A DNA stretch of 64,000 bases from Bradyrhizobium embrapense (lineage in GTDB: Bacteria; Pseudomonadota; Alphaproteobacteria; Rhizobiales; Xanthobacteraceae), in the NCBI RefSeq assembly GCF_001189235.2, contig NZ_LFIP02000005.1, positions 310,001 to 374,000 on the forward strand, written 5' to 3'. A model generated the notes under the pieces. It ran no database searches, was not told the origin of the DNA, and worked only from the letters and a program-made list of their open reading frames with translations. Positions 25,632-38,473 of the stretch are shown one piece after another (the stretch's first letter is position 1; each line of letters begins with the position of its first letter). The translations under genes and the position numbers were made by a program.

Positions 25632-26333
25632 TCAGGCTTCCTTGAAGCGATAGCCGACGCCGTACAGCGTCTCGATCATCTCGAAGTCGTCGTCGACCAC
25701 CTTGAACTTCTTGCGCAGCCGCTTGATGTGGCTGTCGATGGTGCGGTCGTCGACATAGACCTGGTCGTCATAGGCCGCGTCCATCAGCGCGTTGCGGCTC
25801 TTCACCACGCCGGGGCGGGTGGCGAGCGCCTGCAGGATCAGGAATTCGGTCACGGTGAGCGTCACCGGCTCGTTCTTCCAGGTGCAGGTGTGGCGCTCCG
25901 GATCCATCCGCAGCAGGCCGCGGTCGAGCGCGCGGGCGTCCGGCTCCTTCGGCGCGGCGGTCGGATCCTTCGGCTGGCCGCGGCGGAGCACGGCCTTGAC
26001 GCGTTCGACCAGGAGGCGCTGGGAGAACGGCTTCCGGATGAAGTCGTCGGCGCCCATCTTCAGGCCGAACAATTCGTCGATCTCTTCATCCTTCGAGGTG
26101 AGGAAGATCACCGGCAGGTCGGACTTCTGGCGCAGCCGGCGCAGCGTTTCCATGCCGTCCATGCGCGGCATCTTGATATCGAGGATCGCAAGATCGGGCG
26201 GCGACGTGCGAAATCCATCCAGCGCCGACGCACCGTCCGTGTAGGTCATGATGCGATAGCCTTCGGCTTCGAGCGCGATCGAGACCGACGTAAGAATGTT
26301 GCGGTCGTCGTCGACCAAGGCGATTGTGGGCAT
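25632..26333 (-). CDS. chvI: Response regulator ChvI
   Basis: 233 aa, OmpR/PhoB type. The receiver domain has acidic pocket VDDD (7-10), phospho-acceptor Asp52 in LAILDIKMPR, and Lys in IRKPF. The C-terminal winged helix has DDRTIDSHIKRLRKKF and ends ETLYGVGYRFKEA. It is the partner of ChvG, 114 bp downstream on the same strand. The 239-bp divergent gap to the HugZ-like gene should hold its promoter. Confidence 0.96.
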   Translation of the reverse strand: MPTIALVDDDRNILTSVSIALEAEGYRIMTYTDGASALDGFRTSPPDLAILDIKMPRMDGMETLRRLRQKSDLPVIFLTSKDEEIDELFGLKMGADDFIRKPFSQRLLVERVKAVLRRGQPKDPTAAPKEPDARALDRGLLRMDPERHTCTWKNEPVTLTVTEFLILQALATRPGVVKSRNALMDAAYDDQVYVDDRTIDSHIKRLRKKFKVVDDDFEMIETLYGVGYRFKEA

Positions 26334-26572
26334 GAGCTGCTTTCACAATGAGAGTGGCTTAGACGGCGGGCACTCTGGCGACTCGCCGTAGAATATGGGC
26401 TTCGAACGCGGTCAACGAGCAATGCAAGCTGGGCTGAAGTGTGACCGAGTTCCGCAAAAAACGCTCTGCGACCCACGCGTTGGACCCCCATATAGCACCC
26501 TGAGACCGTGAGAAAAGGCCCTTTCTTCAAAGGGAACCGCCCGATTCGCCCTCAAAACGACCCGATAGGCCC

Positions 26573-27307
26573 ATGCAACCGACCGCCGACTTCGATCCTG
26601 CCCACCTCGCCCGCTCGCTGCTCCGCCGCAGCCGTCAGGGCGCGCTCGCTACGCTGACGGCCGGCTCCGGCGATCCCTATTGCTCGCTGGTCAATCTGGC
26701 GAGCCACCCCGACGGCTCGCCGATCCTGCTGATCTCCCGGCTGGCGCTGCATACGAAGAACATTCTGGCCGACGACAGGGTGTCGCTGATGCTGGACGAG
26801 CGCGCCGAGGGCGATCCGCTGGAGGGCGCCCGGATCATGCTGGCCGGCCGAGCGGAGGAGGTCGCCGACGCCGGGCGAGAGCTCGTCCAACGGCGCTACC
26901 TTGGCGCTCATCCGTCGGCGGAAGCCTTTGTAGAATTTAAGGATTTCTCGTTTTTTGTGATCCGGCCGCGCGGCGCCCATCTGGTCGCCGGGTTCGGGCG
27001 GATCGTCGACCTGAAGCCTGCGCAGTTTCTGACCGATCTCGGCGGTGCCGACGCGCTGCTGGAGGCCGAGCCGGGCGCGGTGGCGCATATGAACGAGGAC
27101 CACCGCGAGGCCATGAACCTCTACGCCACGCGGCTGCTGGCTGCGGAAAGTGCCGACTGGCTGTGCACCGGCTGCGACCCCGACGGCATGGACATGCAGG
27201 CCGGCCGTAACACGCTGCGGCTCGATTTCCCCGAGCGCGTCACCAACGGCACCGAGCTGCGCAAGATGCTGGTGCGGCTCGCCGGCGAGGCGCGCGCCAA
27301 GAAGTAG
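26573..27307 (+). CDS. HugZ-like pyridoxamine-phosphate-oxidase-fold protein with DUF2470
   Basis: 244 aa. An N-terminal split-barrel domain (about 8-150; starts LARSLLRRSRQGALATL) is joined to a C-terminal DUF2470 domain (about 165-240) with AVAHMNEDHREAMNLYA. This is the two-domain layout of HugZ-type haem-binding or haem-degrading proteins. Whether this member degrades haem is not shown. No iron or haem genes adjoin it. It sits between chvI and pckA, which are neighbours in many other Rhizobiales. Confidence 0.82.
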   Translation: MQPTADFDPAHLARSLLRRSRQGALATLTAGSGDPYCSLVNLASHPDGSPILLISRLALHTKNILADDRVSLMLDERAEGDPLEGARIMLAGRAEEVADAGRELVQRRYLGAHPSAEAFVEFKDFSFFVIRPRGAHLVAGFGRIVDLKPAQFLTDLGGADALLEAEPGAVAHMNEDHREAMNLYATRLLAAESADWLCTGCDPDGMDMQAGRNTLRLDFPERVTNGTELRKMLVRLAGEARAKK

Positions 27308-28096
27308 AGGAGGCCACCAGCCGATCCGAACGGCGGTGCTCCGCGCGGCGAGGCATGGTGTCGCACGGCCGCGGCGGCACGCGCGCTTGCCGGGCGTGAC
27401 AGCGCAATCATTTCGTGCGGGCATATCTCACCATCGCCGATGGCCTCACGCACGTGCGTGACGCGCTGATTGCGTTACCTGAGATCTTTGCGGTCAGTGG
27501 TCTCACCGACGCTGCACGCAGGGCGTTGCGGAACATTCGCCGATGCCAAGCATTGACGCAGTCAAGCTGTTCCGCTGGCGTGTTGAGCTCGATCGAGCTT
27601 GTGCTCACAGCCGATCAATGGTGCATGCCATGTGCAACACGATCGTGGACGACGTGCTCGTCGGTGCGGCGCAGCGTCAACTTGTGGCAGTCTGGTTCAG
27701 CAACACATTCTCAGCGCGAAATGCATACCCGGCATTCCCCGGTGCTTTCGTTCGCACGACGCGAGGCGCACGCGGATCGCTGGCACTCTTTGTGCATCGC
27801 AATTCCCCCTGCTCGCAGCGGGAAAGGCGACGAAACGTCGCCCGATCGCCGCGAAAACAACGCGAAAGCGAAAGCAAAGCGAAACTGTTTCGCGCTGCGG
27901 TAATTGTGCCCGATGCTGTACCTGCCTTGGAATAAACCAAAAGCCATTCGACTGGCTTGGCAAGCCCGGCGATCCCCACTATTAGGTCGCCGGACCGGGG
28001 CCGAGAGGCTATATTCTGATGACGGTCATCACCGCGACGGGGCGCGACTAGCGACATTCGCGCGAACAAGGATACGCGGGTTCGAGGAGGTTCTTC
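27308..28096. other. Long intergenic region upstream of pckA
   Basis: The 789 bp hold no gene I can support. Overlapping short frames on both strands (for example 27415-27903 plus, 27677-28117 minus) give translations with no recognisable domain. The stretch 27850-27895 is rich in the word GCGAAA and ends in a 15-bp palindrome. A TATATT hexamer at about 28010 could be a -10 element for pckA. Confidence 0.55.
27879..27893. promoter_or_regulatory. Perfect palindrome GCGAAAC-T-GTTTCGC, candidate operator for pckA
   Basis: Seven-base arms with a one-base centre, lying about 204 bp before the pckA start within a run of GCGAAA words. GAAAC/GTTTC palindromes are typical of LacI-type and some other regulators. 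pckA of Rhizobiales is under transcriptional control. Assignment to any regulator is a guess. Confidence 0.35.
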
Positions 28097-29713
<1,617 letters not shown>

Positions 29714-29735
29714 CGCGCGCTGATCTCGCGATTTG

Positions 29736-29763
29736 AAAAGGCGGCCCTGGTGGCCGCCTTTTT
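29736..29763 (+). terminator. Rho-independent terminator after pckA
   Basis: AAAAGGCGGCC and GGCCGCCTTTT form an 11-bp perfect stem with a five-base loop, followed by T-rich sequence (TTTGCTTTTT). It starts 23 bp after the pckA stop. Confidence 0.9.
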
Positions 29764-29803
29764 GCTTTTTGGGCGTAGTGAGCGCAGCGCGCTCCTTCTC
29801 GAT

Positions 29804-29908
29804 CCGTCACCCAGAGGTGCGAGCGGAGCGAGCCTCGAAGGGTCGACGGCCACGAGCCGGGCCGTACATCCTTCGAGGCTCGCAAGTGCTCGCACCTCAG
29901 GATAACGG
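29804..29908. repeat. Palindromic repeat, CACCCAGAGGTGCGAG family
   Basis: The left part CCGTCACCCAGAGGTGCGAG and GCCTCGAAGG is mirrored by CCTTCGAGG, GTGCTCGCACCTCAGGATAACGG. The arms are imperfect, with a central ~30-base loop. It lies between the convergent pckA and arginase genes. I saw only this copy in the window. Confidence 0.65.
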
Positions 29909-29935
29909 GGGCGGGGGATTGCGCTTCGCTACTCG

Positions 29936-30913
29936 CTACTCGCCTATCTCCGGCAGCACCGCGTTGCTCGGCGTCTGCCGGTCGGTGATCTGCAGGCCGA
30001 ACAGGCTGCCGATCAATTCGACCGCGACGCGCGCGGTGCGGCCGCGTTCGTCGAGGAACGGATTGAGCTCGACGATATCGAGCGAGCGCACCAATCCGGA
30101 ATCGTGCAGCAGCTCCATGATGAGATGCGCTTCGCGATAGGTCGCGCCGCCCGGCACCGTGGTGCCGACGCCGGGCGCGATGTCCGGATCGAGGAAGTCG
30201 ACGTCGAACGAGACATGCAGCACGCCGTTCTTCGCCCTGACGCGCTCGATGACGCGGCGGGTCAGCACGGCGACGCCGAACTCGTCGATCTGGCGCATGT
30301 CCGCGATCGAGACGTTGCGCTGCCGCAGCAGCTTGCGCTCCAGCGGGTCGACCGAGCGGGTGCCGATCAGCGCGAGTTGATCCGGCGGGATCGAGGCGCG
30401 CGGTAGCCCGCCGAGCAAATCGTCGAGGCCCGCCTCGCCGCACAGGAACGCCGCCGACATGCCGTGCATGTTGCCGGTGATGGTGGTGGCCGGCGTGTTG
30501 TAGTCGGCATGCGCGTCGACCCACAGCGCAAACAGCGGCCGGCCTTTTTCCTGCCAGTAGCGCGCGACGCCGTTGATCGATCCCATCGACAGCGAGTGAT
30601 CGCCGCCCATGAAGAGCGGGATCGCGCCCGAATGCGCCAGCCAGTAGGCGCGCTCGGAGAGCGCGCGGGTCCAGGTCTTCACCTCGTCGTAGAATCTGGT
30701 GTTTGCCGGCACCGGGCCGTCGGCGACCACGGCCGGGATCGCAAGGTTGCCATGATCGTCAACGTGGAAGTCGAGCTGCTCGAGCAGGCGCGCGATGCCC
30801 GCGGTGCGCAGCGCGTCCGGTCCCATCAGCGGGCCGGGCTGCGACGCGCCGATCTCGATGGGAACGCCGAGCAGGGCGATGCGCTGATGTTTGGAATTGT
30901 CGGCTTCGGACAT
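29936..30913 (-). CDS. rocF: Arginase
   Basis: 325 aa, ureohydrolase family. The two-manganese site motifs are all present: FMGGDHSLSMG, WVDAHADYNTP and HVSFDVDFLDPDIAPG. GVPIEIGASQPGPLMGPDAL at the N-terminus and SLDIVELNP are typical of arginases, as opposed to agmatinases. It hydrolyses L-arginine to ornithine and urea. The ATG at 30913 has GGGAG upstream and fits the family start; the open frame runs to 30967. It is a single gene here, with no ornithine cyclodeaminase or ornithine aminotransferase next to it. Confidence 0.93.
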   Translation of the reverse strand: MSEADNSKHQRIALLGVPIEIGASQPGPLMGPDALRTAGIARLLEQLDFHVDDHGNLAIPAVVADGPVPANTRFYDEVKTWTRALSERAYWLAHSGAIPLFMGGDHSLSMGSINGVARYWQEKGRPLFALWVDAHADYNTPATTITGNMHGMSAAFLCGEAGLDDLLGGLPRASIPPDQLALIGTRSVDPLERKLLRQRNVSIADMRQIDEFGVAVLTRRVIERVRAKNGVLHVSFDVDFLDPDIAPGVGTTVPGGATYREAHLIMELLHDSGLVRSLDIVELNPFLDERGRTARVAVELIGSLFGLQITDRQTPSNAVLPEIGE

Positions 30914-31021
30914 GCGGCGGGGCTCCCAAAGGCGTGGAACAGAAGCGACGCGCCACTGTTCCCTCAACCCTCGAAATAGGCAAGGCAGTCCAGTCCGGCC
31001 ATGTGGATAGCTGGTTTGTGC

Positions 31022-31840
31022 TTATGCTTTGAAATAAGCGATCTGCGTCGTGGTGGCGAGCAGGCGGCCGGACGGCGACCACAATTCGCCATGCTGGTCG
31101 CCGTAGCTCTTGTGGAAGGTCTTGGCATCGGCGGTCGCGAGCACGCGGGTGGTATCCTCCGCATCCAGGTCGGCAGCATCGACGTGGAAATAGGTCGTCA
31201 GCGACACCGTGCCGAACGGTACCAGCTCCTGCCGCGCGTGGAACACACGGCCGAAGAACGCGTCCGACATCGACATCAGCGACATCGCATCGAGCTTGCG
31301 CGGGACGCGGTCGGCGATCCAGAGCTTCGAGTAGGGGCTCAAGGGCTGCTTCGCGGCGCCGCCGCTGAGCTTGGGTTCGCCCTCGGCGAAACGGAAATCA
31401 TACTGGTTGGCCCAGGTCATCGCGAGCTTCGGATAGGGACGGAGCTCTTCGAACGGTACCGCGCCGGGAAACTCCGCAGGCTGATGCGACCATGACGGGC
31501 GGCGCTCGGCGAATACCGCGGTCGCCAAGGTCGTGACCTCGCCGCCGCCTTGCGTCATCTCGACCGACCAGTGCTGGCTCGAGCGGTTGCTTCTCACCAG
31601 GCGGACATCGAGATCGAACACGCCCTCGGCGACCGGCGCGCAGTAATTCACCGTCAGCGCCAGCGGCTCGCCGGCGCGCTGCGGGTGCTGCATCAGGGCG
31701 CGCAGGATCGTGGCGGCGGTGCAGCCGCCGAACGGGCCGACGAACGCCCAGTAGTCCGGGCTGGTCCGTCCCTGCCAGCGGCTGTCGCCGGCAGTCACGG
31801 CGGTCGCTTCATCGAAAAGGTGCGGAGCCTTGGTGAGCAT
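31022..31840 (-). CDS. Acyl-CoA thioesterase, TesB-like double hot-dog protein
   Basis: 272 aa. Two hot-dog halves: the first has GPFGGCTAATILRALMQHPQ and an ALTVNYCAPV strand, the second DAFFGRVFHARQELVPFGTV and then SLTTYFHVDAADL. This matches the TesB-like/thioesterase-superfamily proteins that hydrolyse acyl-CoAs. Chain-length preference is unknown. The ATG at 31840 avoids the repeat-derived N-terminus of the longer frame (to 31897), which begins inside the palindromic repeat. Confidence 0.84.
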   Translation of the reverse strand: MLTKAPHLFDEATAVTAGDSRWQGRTSPDYWAFVGPFGGCTAATILRALMQHPQRAGEPLALTVNYCAPVAEGVFDLDVRLVRSNRSSQHWSVEMTQGGGEVTTLATAVFAERRPSWSHQPAEFPGAVPFEELRPYPKLAMTWANQYDFRFAEGEPKLSGGAAKQPLSPYSKLWIADRVPRKLDAMSLMSMSDAFFGRVFHARQELVPFGTVSLTTYFHVDAADLDAEDTTRVLATADAKTFHKSYGDQHGELWSPSGRLLATTTQIAYFKA

Positions 31841-31861
31841 GCATGACCCTGAATATTTGTT

Positions 31862-31947
31862 CGTCATTGCGAGGAGCGGAGCGACGAAGCAATCCATGCG
31901 TCCACATGTGGGGTGCGACGGACCGCTTCGCCACGCTCGGAATGACG
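31862..31947. repeat. Palindromic intergenic repeat, GTCATTGCGAG family
   Basis: Third copy. CGTCATTGCGAGGAGCGGAG leads to GCAATCCAT, then a loop, then a decayed right arm (GACCGCTTCGCCACGCTCGG followed by AATGACG). It is more diverged than the copies at 16124 and 22208. It lies immediately upstream of the thioesterase gene. Confidence 0.8.
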
Positions 31948-32020
31948 CTCGACATGCAATAGTCCGGCAACGATGCCGAATTCAATGACGTCCGAGGTCA
32001 TCGATTTCCGCGTCCCGGGA

Positions 32021-34540
<2,520 letters not shown>

Positions 34541-34812
34541 TCCCTGCCGTTCAGATCGATCATGATGCGAGCATCACGATCTCATCGCCTTGTTCGAGCA
34601 TGGCCCCCGGAAGCTCCGATGTCCGCGCCTCCCGATCATGCTCCACACAATGATACGCGCGTTGCATGGCAATCGAAACCGTCCGGAACAAGGCCGTACG
34701 CCGCGCTGCCGAGATTTTATGCAAGGACCGGGCCGCTCCGGGAACCTTTTGGGCCTCCCCGCATCGGTGCTACGATTGGCGGTGGAGAGCGAGTTTTCGC
34801 GACGATTTAGCG

Positions 34813-35055
34813 GTGGATGCGCCGAGACTCCTGATCGAGATCGCGGCCGCGGCATTGCTCGTGGTGTGCATCACGGCGACTAGCGCAGCCTATGCCGCGG
34901 GCAGACCGGGCCGCAGCGCCGATGATCTGACTTGCGGCTTCAGCATGCCGCAGAACGCATCGCCGGCCGCGCGCTGTGCCGCCATCAAGCGGCAATGCGG
35001 CGGCAAGTTCTATGCGAATGCCTGCGGCGACAGACTGCTGTCCGCCGCGAATTGA
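34813..35055 (+). CDS. Small secreted cysteine-containing protein (tentative)
   Basis: About 80 aa from a GTG at 34813. A hydrophobic signal-like segment (RLLIEIAAAALLVVCITATS) ends in AYA-AGRPG. The mature part of about 50 residues has four cysteines in DLTCGFSMPQNASPAARCAA and then IKRQCGGKFYANACGD, suggesting two disulfides. The frame extends upstream to 34666, but that part overlaps no motif. No Shine-Dalgarno is evident, so the start is uncertain. I do not recognise a family. Confidence 0.5.
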   Translation: MDAPRLLIEIAAAALLVVCITATSAAYAAGRPGRSADDLTCGFSMPQNASPAARCAAIKRQCGGKFYANACGDRLLSAAN

Positions 35056-35446
35056 ACGAGCCGCGCAACGCAGCTTCGCGCCCGTTGGGAACACCGGAGT
35101 GGTACGGATTTCCAGGACTTAACGAGTTCTTTACAAACACAGCTGTCGCTCGTGGGGCGGGCACATTTTTCAGCTCCGACGCATTTCATACCGAAGCAGT
35201 ATTCAACGGGCCGCTGACCTGATCAGCGGCCCGAATTGCGTCTGGGGCATACGCGCGTGGCGGGGCGATGATGCTCGCTCGCGCCACATCGTCGTCCTGG
35301 CTTCGCCAGGACGACGACCAACAACGACGATCCATAAACCAATCAGAACGAATTAAGAACACTTTGGCAAGCCTTTGATATATCATTGTGATTCGGTGCC
35401 TGCGCCGATACAATATCTATGGTCTCCAAGTCTCCGCGAGGACTAC
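35056..35446. other. Intergenic region with a hairpin
   Basis: 391 bp without a supported gene. It contains the 29-bp hairpin at 35289 and an AT-rich stretch (TTTGATATATCATTGTG near 35370) that may hold the promoter of the next gene. Confidence 0.5.
35289..35317. repeat. Hairpin repeat TCGTCGTCCTGGC-TTC-GCCAGGACGACGA
   Basis: A perfect 13-bp stem with a three-base loop and no T-tract. Nearly the same element is at 42447-42471 (11-bp stem, loop TTG). It is too GC-even and lacks the T run expected of a terminator, so it is better called a small dispersed palindrome. Confidence 0.75.
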
Positions 35447-35878
35447 ATGTCCACCATCGCCTTTGATCAATTCGCCCTGACCCGGATTGCCGATTTCGCG
35501 CGGTCGCTGTCGCGGCTGCACCAGGCCTCGCGGCGCCAGCCGATCGACGACGACCAGCTCGATCGCGAGTTCAACGCGGTCTGCATGTCGATCTGGGGCT
35601 ACACGACCGATGATTTCAGCGACGAGCTGTTCTCGCTGGAGGATCATGCCTGGCTCGATACGCTCGATGAGGCGCATGCGCGCATCTTCGCGGCCGAGCA
35701 GGGCTACGACCTCGTCGACGATCAAGGCATGCTGACCGACTGGTGGGGCTATTGCTGGATGATCCTCGCCGAGAAGCGCGGCATCCTCACTCCGGAGAAC
35801 CGCGCCGCGGCACGGGCCGCGATCGAGGAGAAATACATGGCCGCACCGAATGTGATCGGCGTGATCGTGGCGCGCTGA
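35447..35878 (+). CDS. Conserved-looking hypothetical protein
   Basis: 143 aa, acidic, soluble, no signal peptide or membrane segment. The start ATG at 35447 has GAGG six bases upstream. The sequence MSTIAFDQFALTRIADFARS, NAVCMSIWGYTTDDFSDELF and DLVDDQGMLTDWWGYCWMIL is helix-rich with several Trp residues. I do not recognise a domain. Codon use matches its neighbours, and the frame has a clear start and stop, so I believe it is real. It is convergent with the DUF2865 gene, 13 bp away. Confidence 0.72.
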   Translation: MSTIAFDQFALTRIADFARSLSRLHQASRRQPIDDDQLDREFNAVCMSIWGYTTDDFSDELFSLEDHAWLDTLDEAHARIFAAEQGYDLVDDQGMLTDWWGYCWMILAEKRGILTPENRAAARAAIEEKYMAAPNVIGVIVAR

Positions 35879-35891
35879 GGGCTTGCGCCGG

Positions 35892-36740
35892 TCAGTCCAC
35901 CTCGGCCCGCTTGGCGGGCTTTGCGGCCTGGCCCTTTGGCACCACCGACGAGGGCGCCGGCGGCGCGACATCGCTCCTGGTTTCCGGCAGCGGCGCGTCG
36001 CTGGCGATCTCGGCGCTGACGGGCGCGACCTTCATCTCGCCGAGCCGCGCGCGGACCGCCGCGGTCAGTCCGGGATAGGAGGCGACCGGCGTGAAGTCGA
36101 ACGACTGCTCGTTGCCGACGCGGATGCCGGTGTAGGCGACGAGGCCGTCGGTGGTTGCGATCACGTCGCCGGCCTTCAGCGAGGCATCGAGCGCAAGGTC
36201 GACCGGCGCGAGCCCGGCCGGGTCGCGACCGTTGCAGGTGCAATCGGCGCGCAGCGCCTTGCGATAGGCGAAGGCGGTTTCGCTGTCGGTGTAGCGCTCG
36301 CCCGTGGCCGAGGCGGAGCTGTCGATATGGCTGCCGTAATAGACCTTGGTCGCGCTCGCCGGGCAGAACGCCTGGCAGAGCTGCGCCGGCGTCGCGTTGC
36401 CGCGCAGCGTCAGCGGGAAATACTTGCCGTCGCAGCTGCGCACGCAATAGGCCGGTCCGGACCCGGCCACGCGCGGCGCCGAGGTCGGCGCAGACTGCTG
36501 CCGTTCAGGCTGCTGGTTGAGGCCGAACGGATCGGCGAAGAAATTGGCTTGCGGCGGGGCCGGCCGGCCCTGCTGCTTCTGGGAACCGCCGAAGAAGAAG
36601 TCGAACAGCCCTTCGGCCGAGACAGGAGCGGGCACGACCAGAACGGAACCCGCGAACGCAGCGGCGGCAAGCATCACGCGGCGCCGCACGCGCCGATCAC
36701 TCAACTCTGTACGCAACGCCAACTCCACCCGACGCGCCAC
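35892..36740 (-). CDS. DUF2865 domain protein, exported
   Basis: 282 aa. A basic N-terminus and hydrophobic segment (RRRVMLAAAAFAGSVLVVPA-PVSA) form a signal peptide. The DUF2865 core follows: GPAYCVRSCDGKYFPL, then LCQAFCPASATKVYYGSHID and a CTC pair. These cysteines are probably disulfide-bonded in the periplasm. The function is unknown; it is widespread in Rhizobiales. The open frame starts with GTG at 36740, but TTG at 36716 has GGTGGAG seven bases upstream and still keeps the whole signal peptide, so the start is unsettled. Confidence 0.8.
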   Translation of the reverse strand: MARRVELALRTELSDRRVRRRVMLAAAAFAGSVLVVPAPVSAEGLFDFFFGGSQKQQGRPAPPQANFFADPFGLNQQPERQQSAPTSAPRVAGSGPAYCVRSCDGKYFPLTLRGNATPAQLCQAFCPASATKVYYGSHIDSSASATGERYTDSETAFAYRKALRADCTCNGRDPAGLAPVDLALDASLKAGDVIATTDGLVAYTGIRVGNEQSFDFTPVASYPGLTAAVRARLGEMKVAPVSAEIASDAPLPETRSDVAPPAPSSVVPKGQAAKPAKRAEVD

Positions 36741-36847
36741 GCCGCGGCGACAAGCTGCCCCGGCGAATTCACCTTAAGACGGGATGGTAAACGAGCGATT
36801 GATCGAGCGTGACGTCGTCACAAGAAGCAGGCGGACGCGCGCGAACT

Positions 36848-36994
36848 CCTCCTCACCTCGCCCCGCTTGCGGGGAGAGGTCGGATCGCATCGCGAGATGC
36901 GATCCGGGTGAGGGGGTACAGGTCCCACGGCACACACGATTCGTGGACGCAGTCCCTCACCCCAACCCTCTCCCCGTAAGAACGGGGAGAGGGG
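36848..36994. repeat. Repeat of the CCCTCACCCCAACCCTCTCCCC family
   Basis: CTCACCTCGCCCCGCTTGCG then GGGAGAGGTCGGATCGCATC, ending in GTCCCTCACCCCAACCCTCT and CCCCGTAAGAACGGGGAGAG. It carries three hairpins. It matches the element at 55709-55833, which lies inside a gene. It fills the gap between the DUF2865 gene and pyrE. Confidence 0.8.
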
Positions 36995-37006
36995 GAGCAA
37001 AAGCCC

Positions 37007-37570
37007 TCAGTCCTTCAGGAACTCGCCGGCCTTGTACAGCGCGCGGAACGGCAAGCCGGCTTCGGCGAACGTCTCGGTCGCGCCTTCCTCGCGGTCGACC
37101 ATGGTGAACACCAGCGCGATCTCGCCGCCGGCCTCGCGCACGGCTTCCACGGCCTTCAGCGCCGAGCCGCCGGTCGTGGTGACGTCCTCGACGATCACGA
37201 TGCGCTTGCCCGCGAGTGTCTCGCCCTTGGCGAGCCCTTCGACGGCGAGCCGCGCGCCGTGCTCCTTCGGCTTCTTGCGCACGAAGAACGCCGCGATCGG
37301 ATGACCCTTCAGCCAGGACAGCTGCGCAATGGCGCCGGCGAGCGGCACCGCGCCCATCTCGAGCCCGCCGACGAAATCGAGCTTGTCGTCCTTCAGCGCC
37401 TCATAGGTGAGCTCGGCGAGCAGCGCTGCGCCTTCAGGATCGAGCATCGTCGGCTTCAGGTTGAAATAGAAGTCGCTCTTGCGGCCCGACGCCAACGTGA
37501 TCTCGCCGCGGCCGAACGAACGCTTGCGGATGATCTCGGCGAGGCGGGCGCGGGAGGCTGATTTGGACAA
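37007..37570 (-). CDS. pyrE: Orotate phosphoribosyltransferase
   Basis: 187 aa. It makes orotidine-5-phosphate from orotate and PRPP in pyrimidine synthesis. The PRPP loop is RIVIVEDVTTTGGSALKAV; the N-terminal GEITLASGRKSDFYFNLK is typical. The start is taken as TTG at 37570, because SKSASRARLAEII is where the family begins and AGGGA lies about ten bases upstream. The only ATG in frame (37642) would add a Pro/Cys-rich 24-residue leader unlike PyrE. No other pyr genes adjoin it. Confidence 0.94.
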   Translation of the reverse strand: MSKSASRARLAEIIRKRSFGRGEITLASGRKSDFYFNLKPTMLDPEGAALLAELTYEALKDDKLDFVGGLEMGAVPLAGAIAQLSWLKGHPIAAFFVRKKPKEHGARLAVEGLAKGETLAGKRIVIVEDVTTTGGSALKAVEAVREAGGEIALVFTMVDREEGATETFAEAGLPFRALYKAGEFLKD

Positions 37571-37786
37571 AGGCTTTTTCCCTATAGGGGTTCTTTGGGG
37601 GCTTTGAGGCGGCCGGCAATCTATCGGCGGTCCGGCGCACATTCCAGCGGGTAAATCCCGCCGTCAACAGTGGGGATGCCGCCATTTCAGCGCAGCCGTG
37701 TGCGGAAAGCGCGGGTTGTGCGGCTGCCGGCTTCCCCCTAAAGCAAGCGCCAAACACCCGGCCAAACACTTGCGAGGGAAGCGGAA

Positions 37787-38413
37787 ATGACCATCGAGCT
37801 GCACACCTGGAACACGCCCAATGGCCGCAAGATCTCGGTGGCGCTGGAGGAAATGGGGCTGCCCTACAAGGTGATCCCGGTGAATATCGGCAAGGGCGAG
37901 CAGATGGCGCCCGCCTTCCTTGCGATCAGTCCGAACAACAAGATCCCGGCGATCGTCGATCCGGACGGCCCCGGCGGCAAGCCGGTCAGCATCTTCGAGT
38001 CCGGCGCGATCCTGCTCTATCTCGGCGAGAAGACCGGCAAGTTCCTGCCGAAGCCGCTGGCGGAACGGATCCCGGTCTATGAATGGCTGATGTGGCAGAT
38101 GGGCGGCTTCGGCCCGATGCCCGGCCAGGTGCACCATTTCATCGCGCTGGAGAACGAGCAGGACCGCGCCTACGGGTTGAAGCGCTACATGACCGAGACA
38201 CGGCGGCTGTACGGCGTGCTGGACCGCCGGCTTGCCGACCGCGACTTCGTCGCCGGCGATCTCTCGGTGGCTGATTTCGCCATTCTCGGCTGGGCCTGGC
38301 GCCATCCGCGCCACAAGGTGGATCTGGCCGACTTCCCCAACGTCAAGCGCTGGTACGAGACGCTGATGGCCCGCCCGGCGGCGAAGCGGGGGATGGAAGC
38401 GAAGCTGGATTGA
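37787..38413 (+). CDS. Glutathione S-transferase, nu-class-like (YfcG/YghU type)
   Basis: 208 aa. Thioredoxin-fold N-terminal domain (1-82) beginning IELHTWNTPNGRKISVALEE, with NKIPAIVDPDG and the glutathione-binding FESGAILLYL. A helical C-terminal domain with YEWLMWQMGGFGPMPGQVHH follows. TWNTPNGRK and QMGGFGPMPGQ are diagnostic of the YfcG/YghU group, which have disulfide-bond reductase or peroxidase activity with glutathione. GGAAGCGGAA precedes the ATG. Single gene, divergent from pyrE. Confidence 0.9.
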   Translation: MTIELHTWNTPNGRKISVALEEMGLPYKVIPVNIGKGEQMAPAFLAISPNNKIPAIVDPDGPGGKPVSIFESGAILLYLGEKTGKFLPKPLAERIPVYEWLMWQMGGFGPMPGQVHHFIALENEQDRAYGLKRYMTETRRLYGVLDRRLADRDFVAGDLSVADFAILGWAWRHPRHKVDLADFPNVKRWYETLMARPAAKRGMEAKLD

Positions 38414-38473
38414 GGGGCGCTCTACCACCCTACGCGCTTACTTCCCTGCTCCCCTTGCGGGAGACGGTACTGA

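Noticed and set aside
27945..27975. Sigma-54-like CTTGGCAAGCCCGGCGA upstream of pckA
   Set aside because: The GG-to-GC spacing is wrong by one base and TTGC is absent.
35289..35317. Hairpin as a transcription terminator
   Set aside because: No T-tract on either side, and a second copy lies at 42447, so it is better called a dispersed palindrome.
35365..35385. Sigma-54-like TTTGGCAAGCCTTTGAT before the 35447 gene
   Set aside because: There is a GG, but the base pair ten positions later is AT and not GC, so the -12 element is missing.
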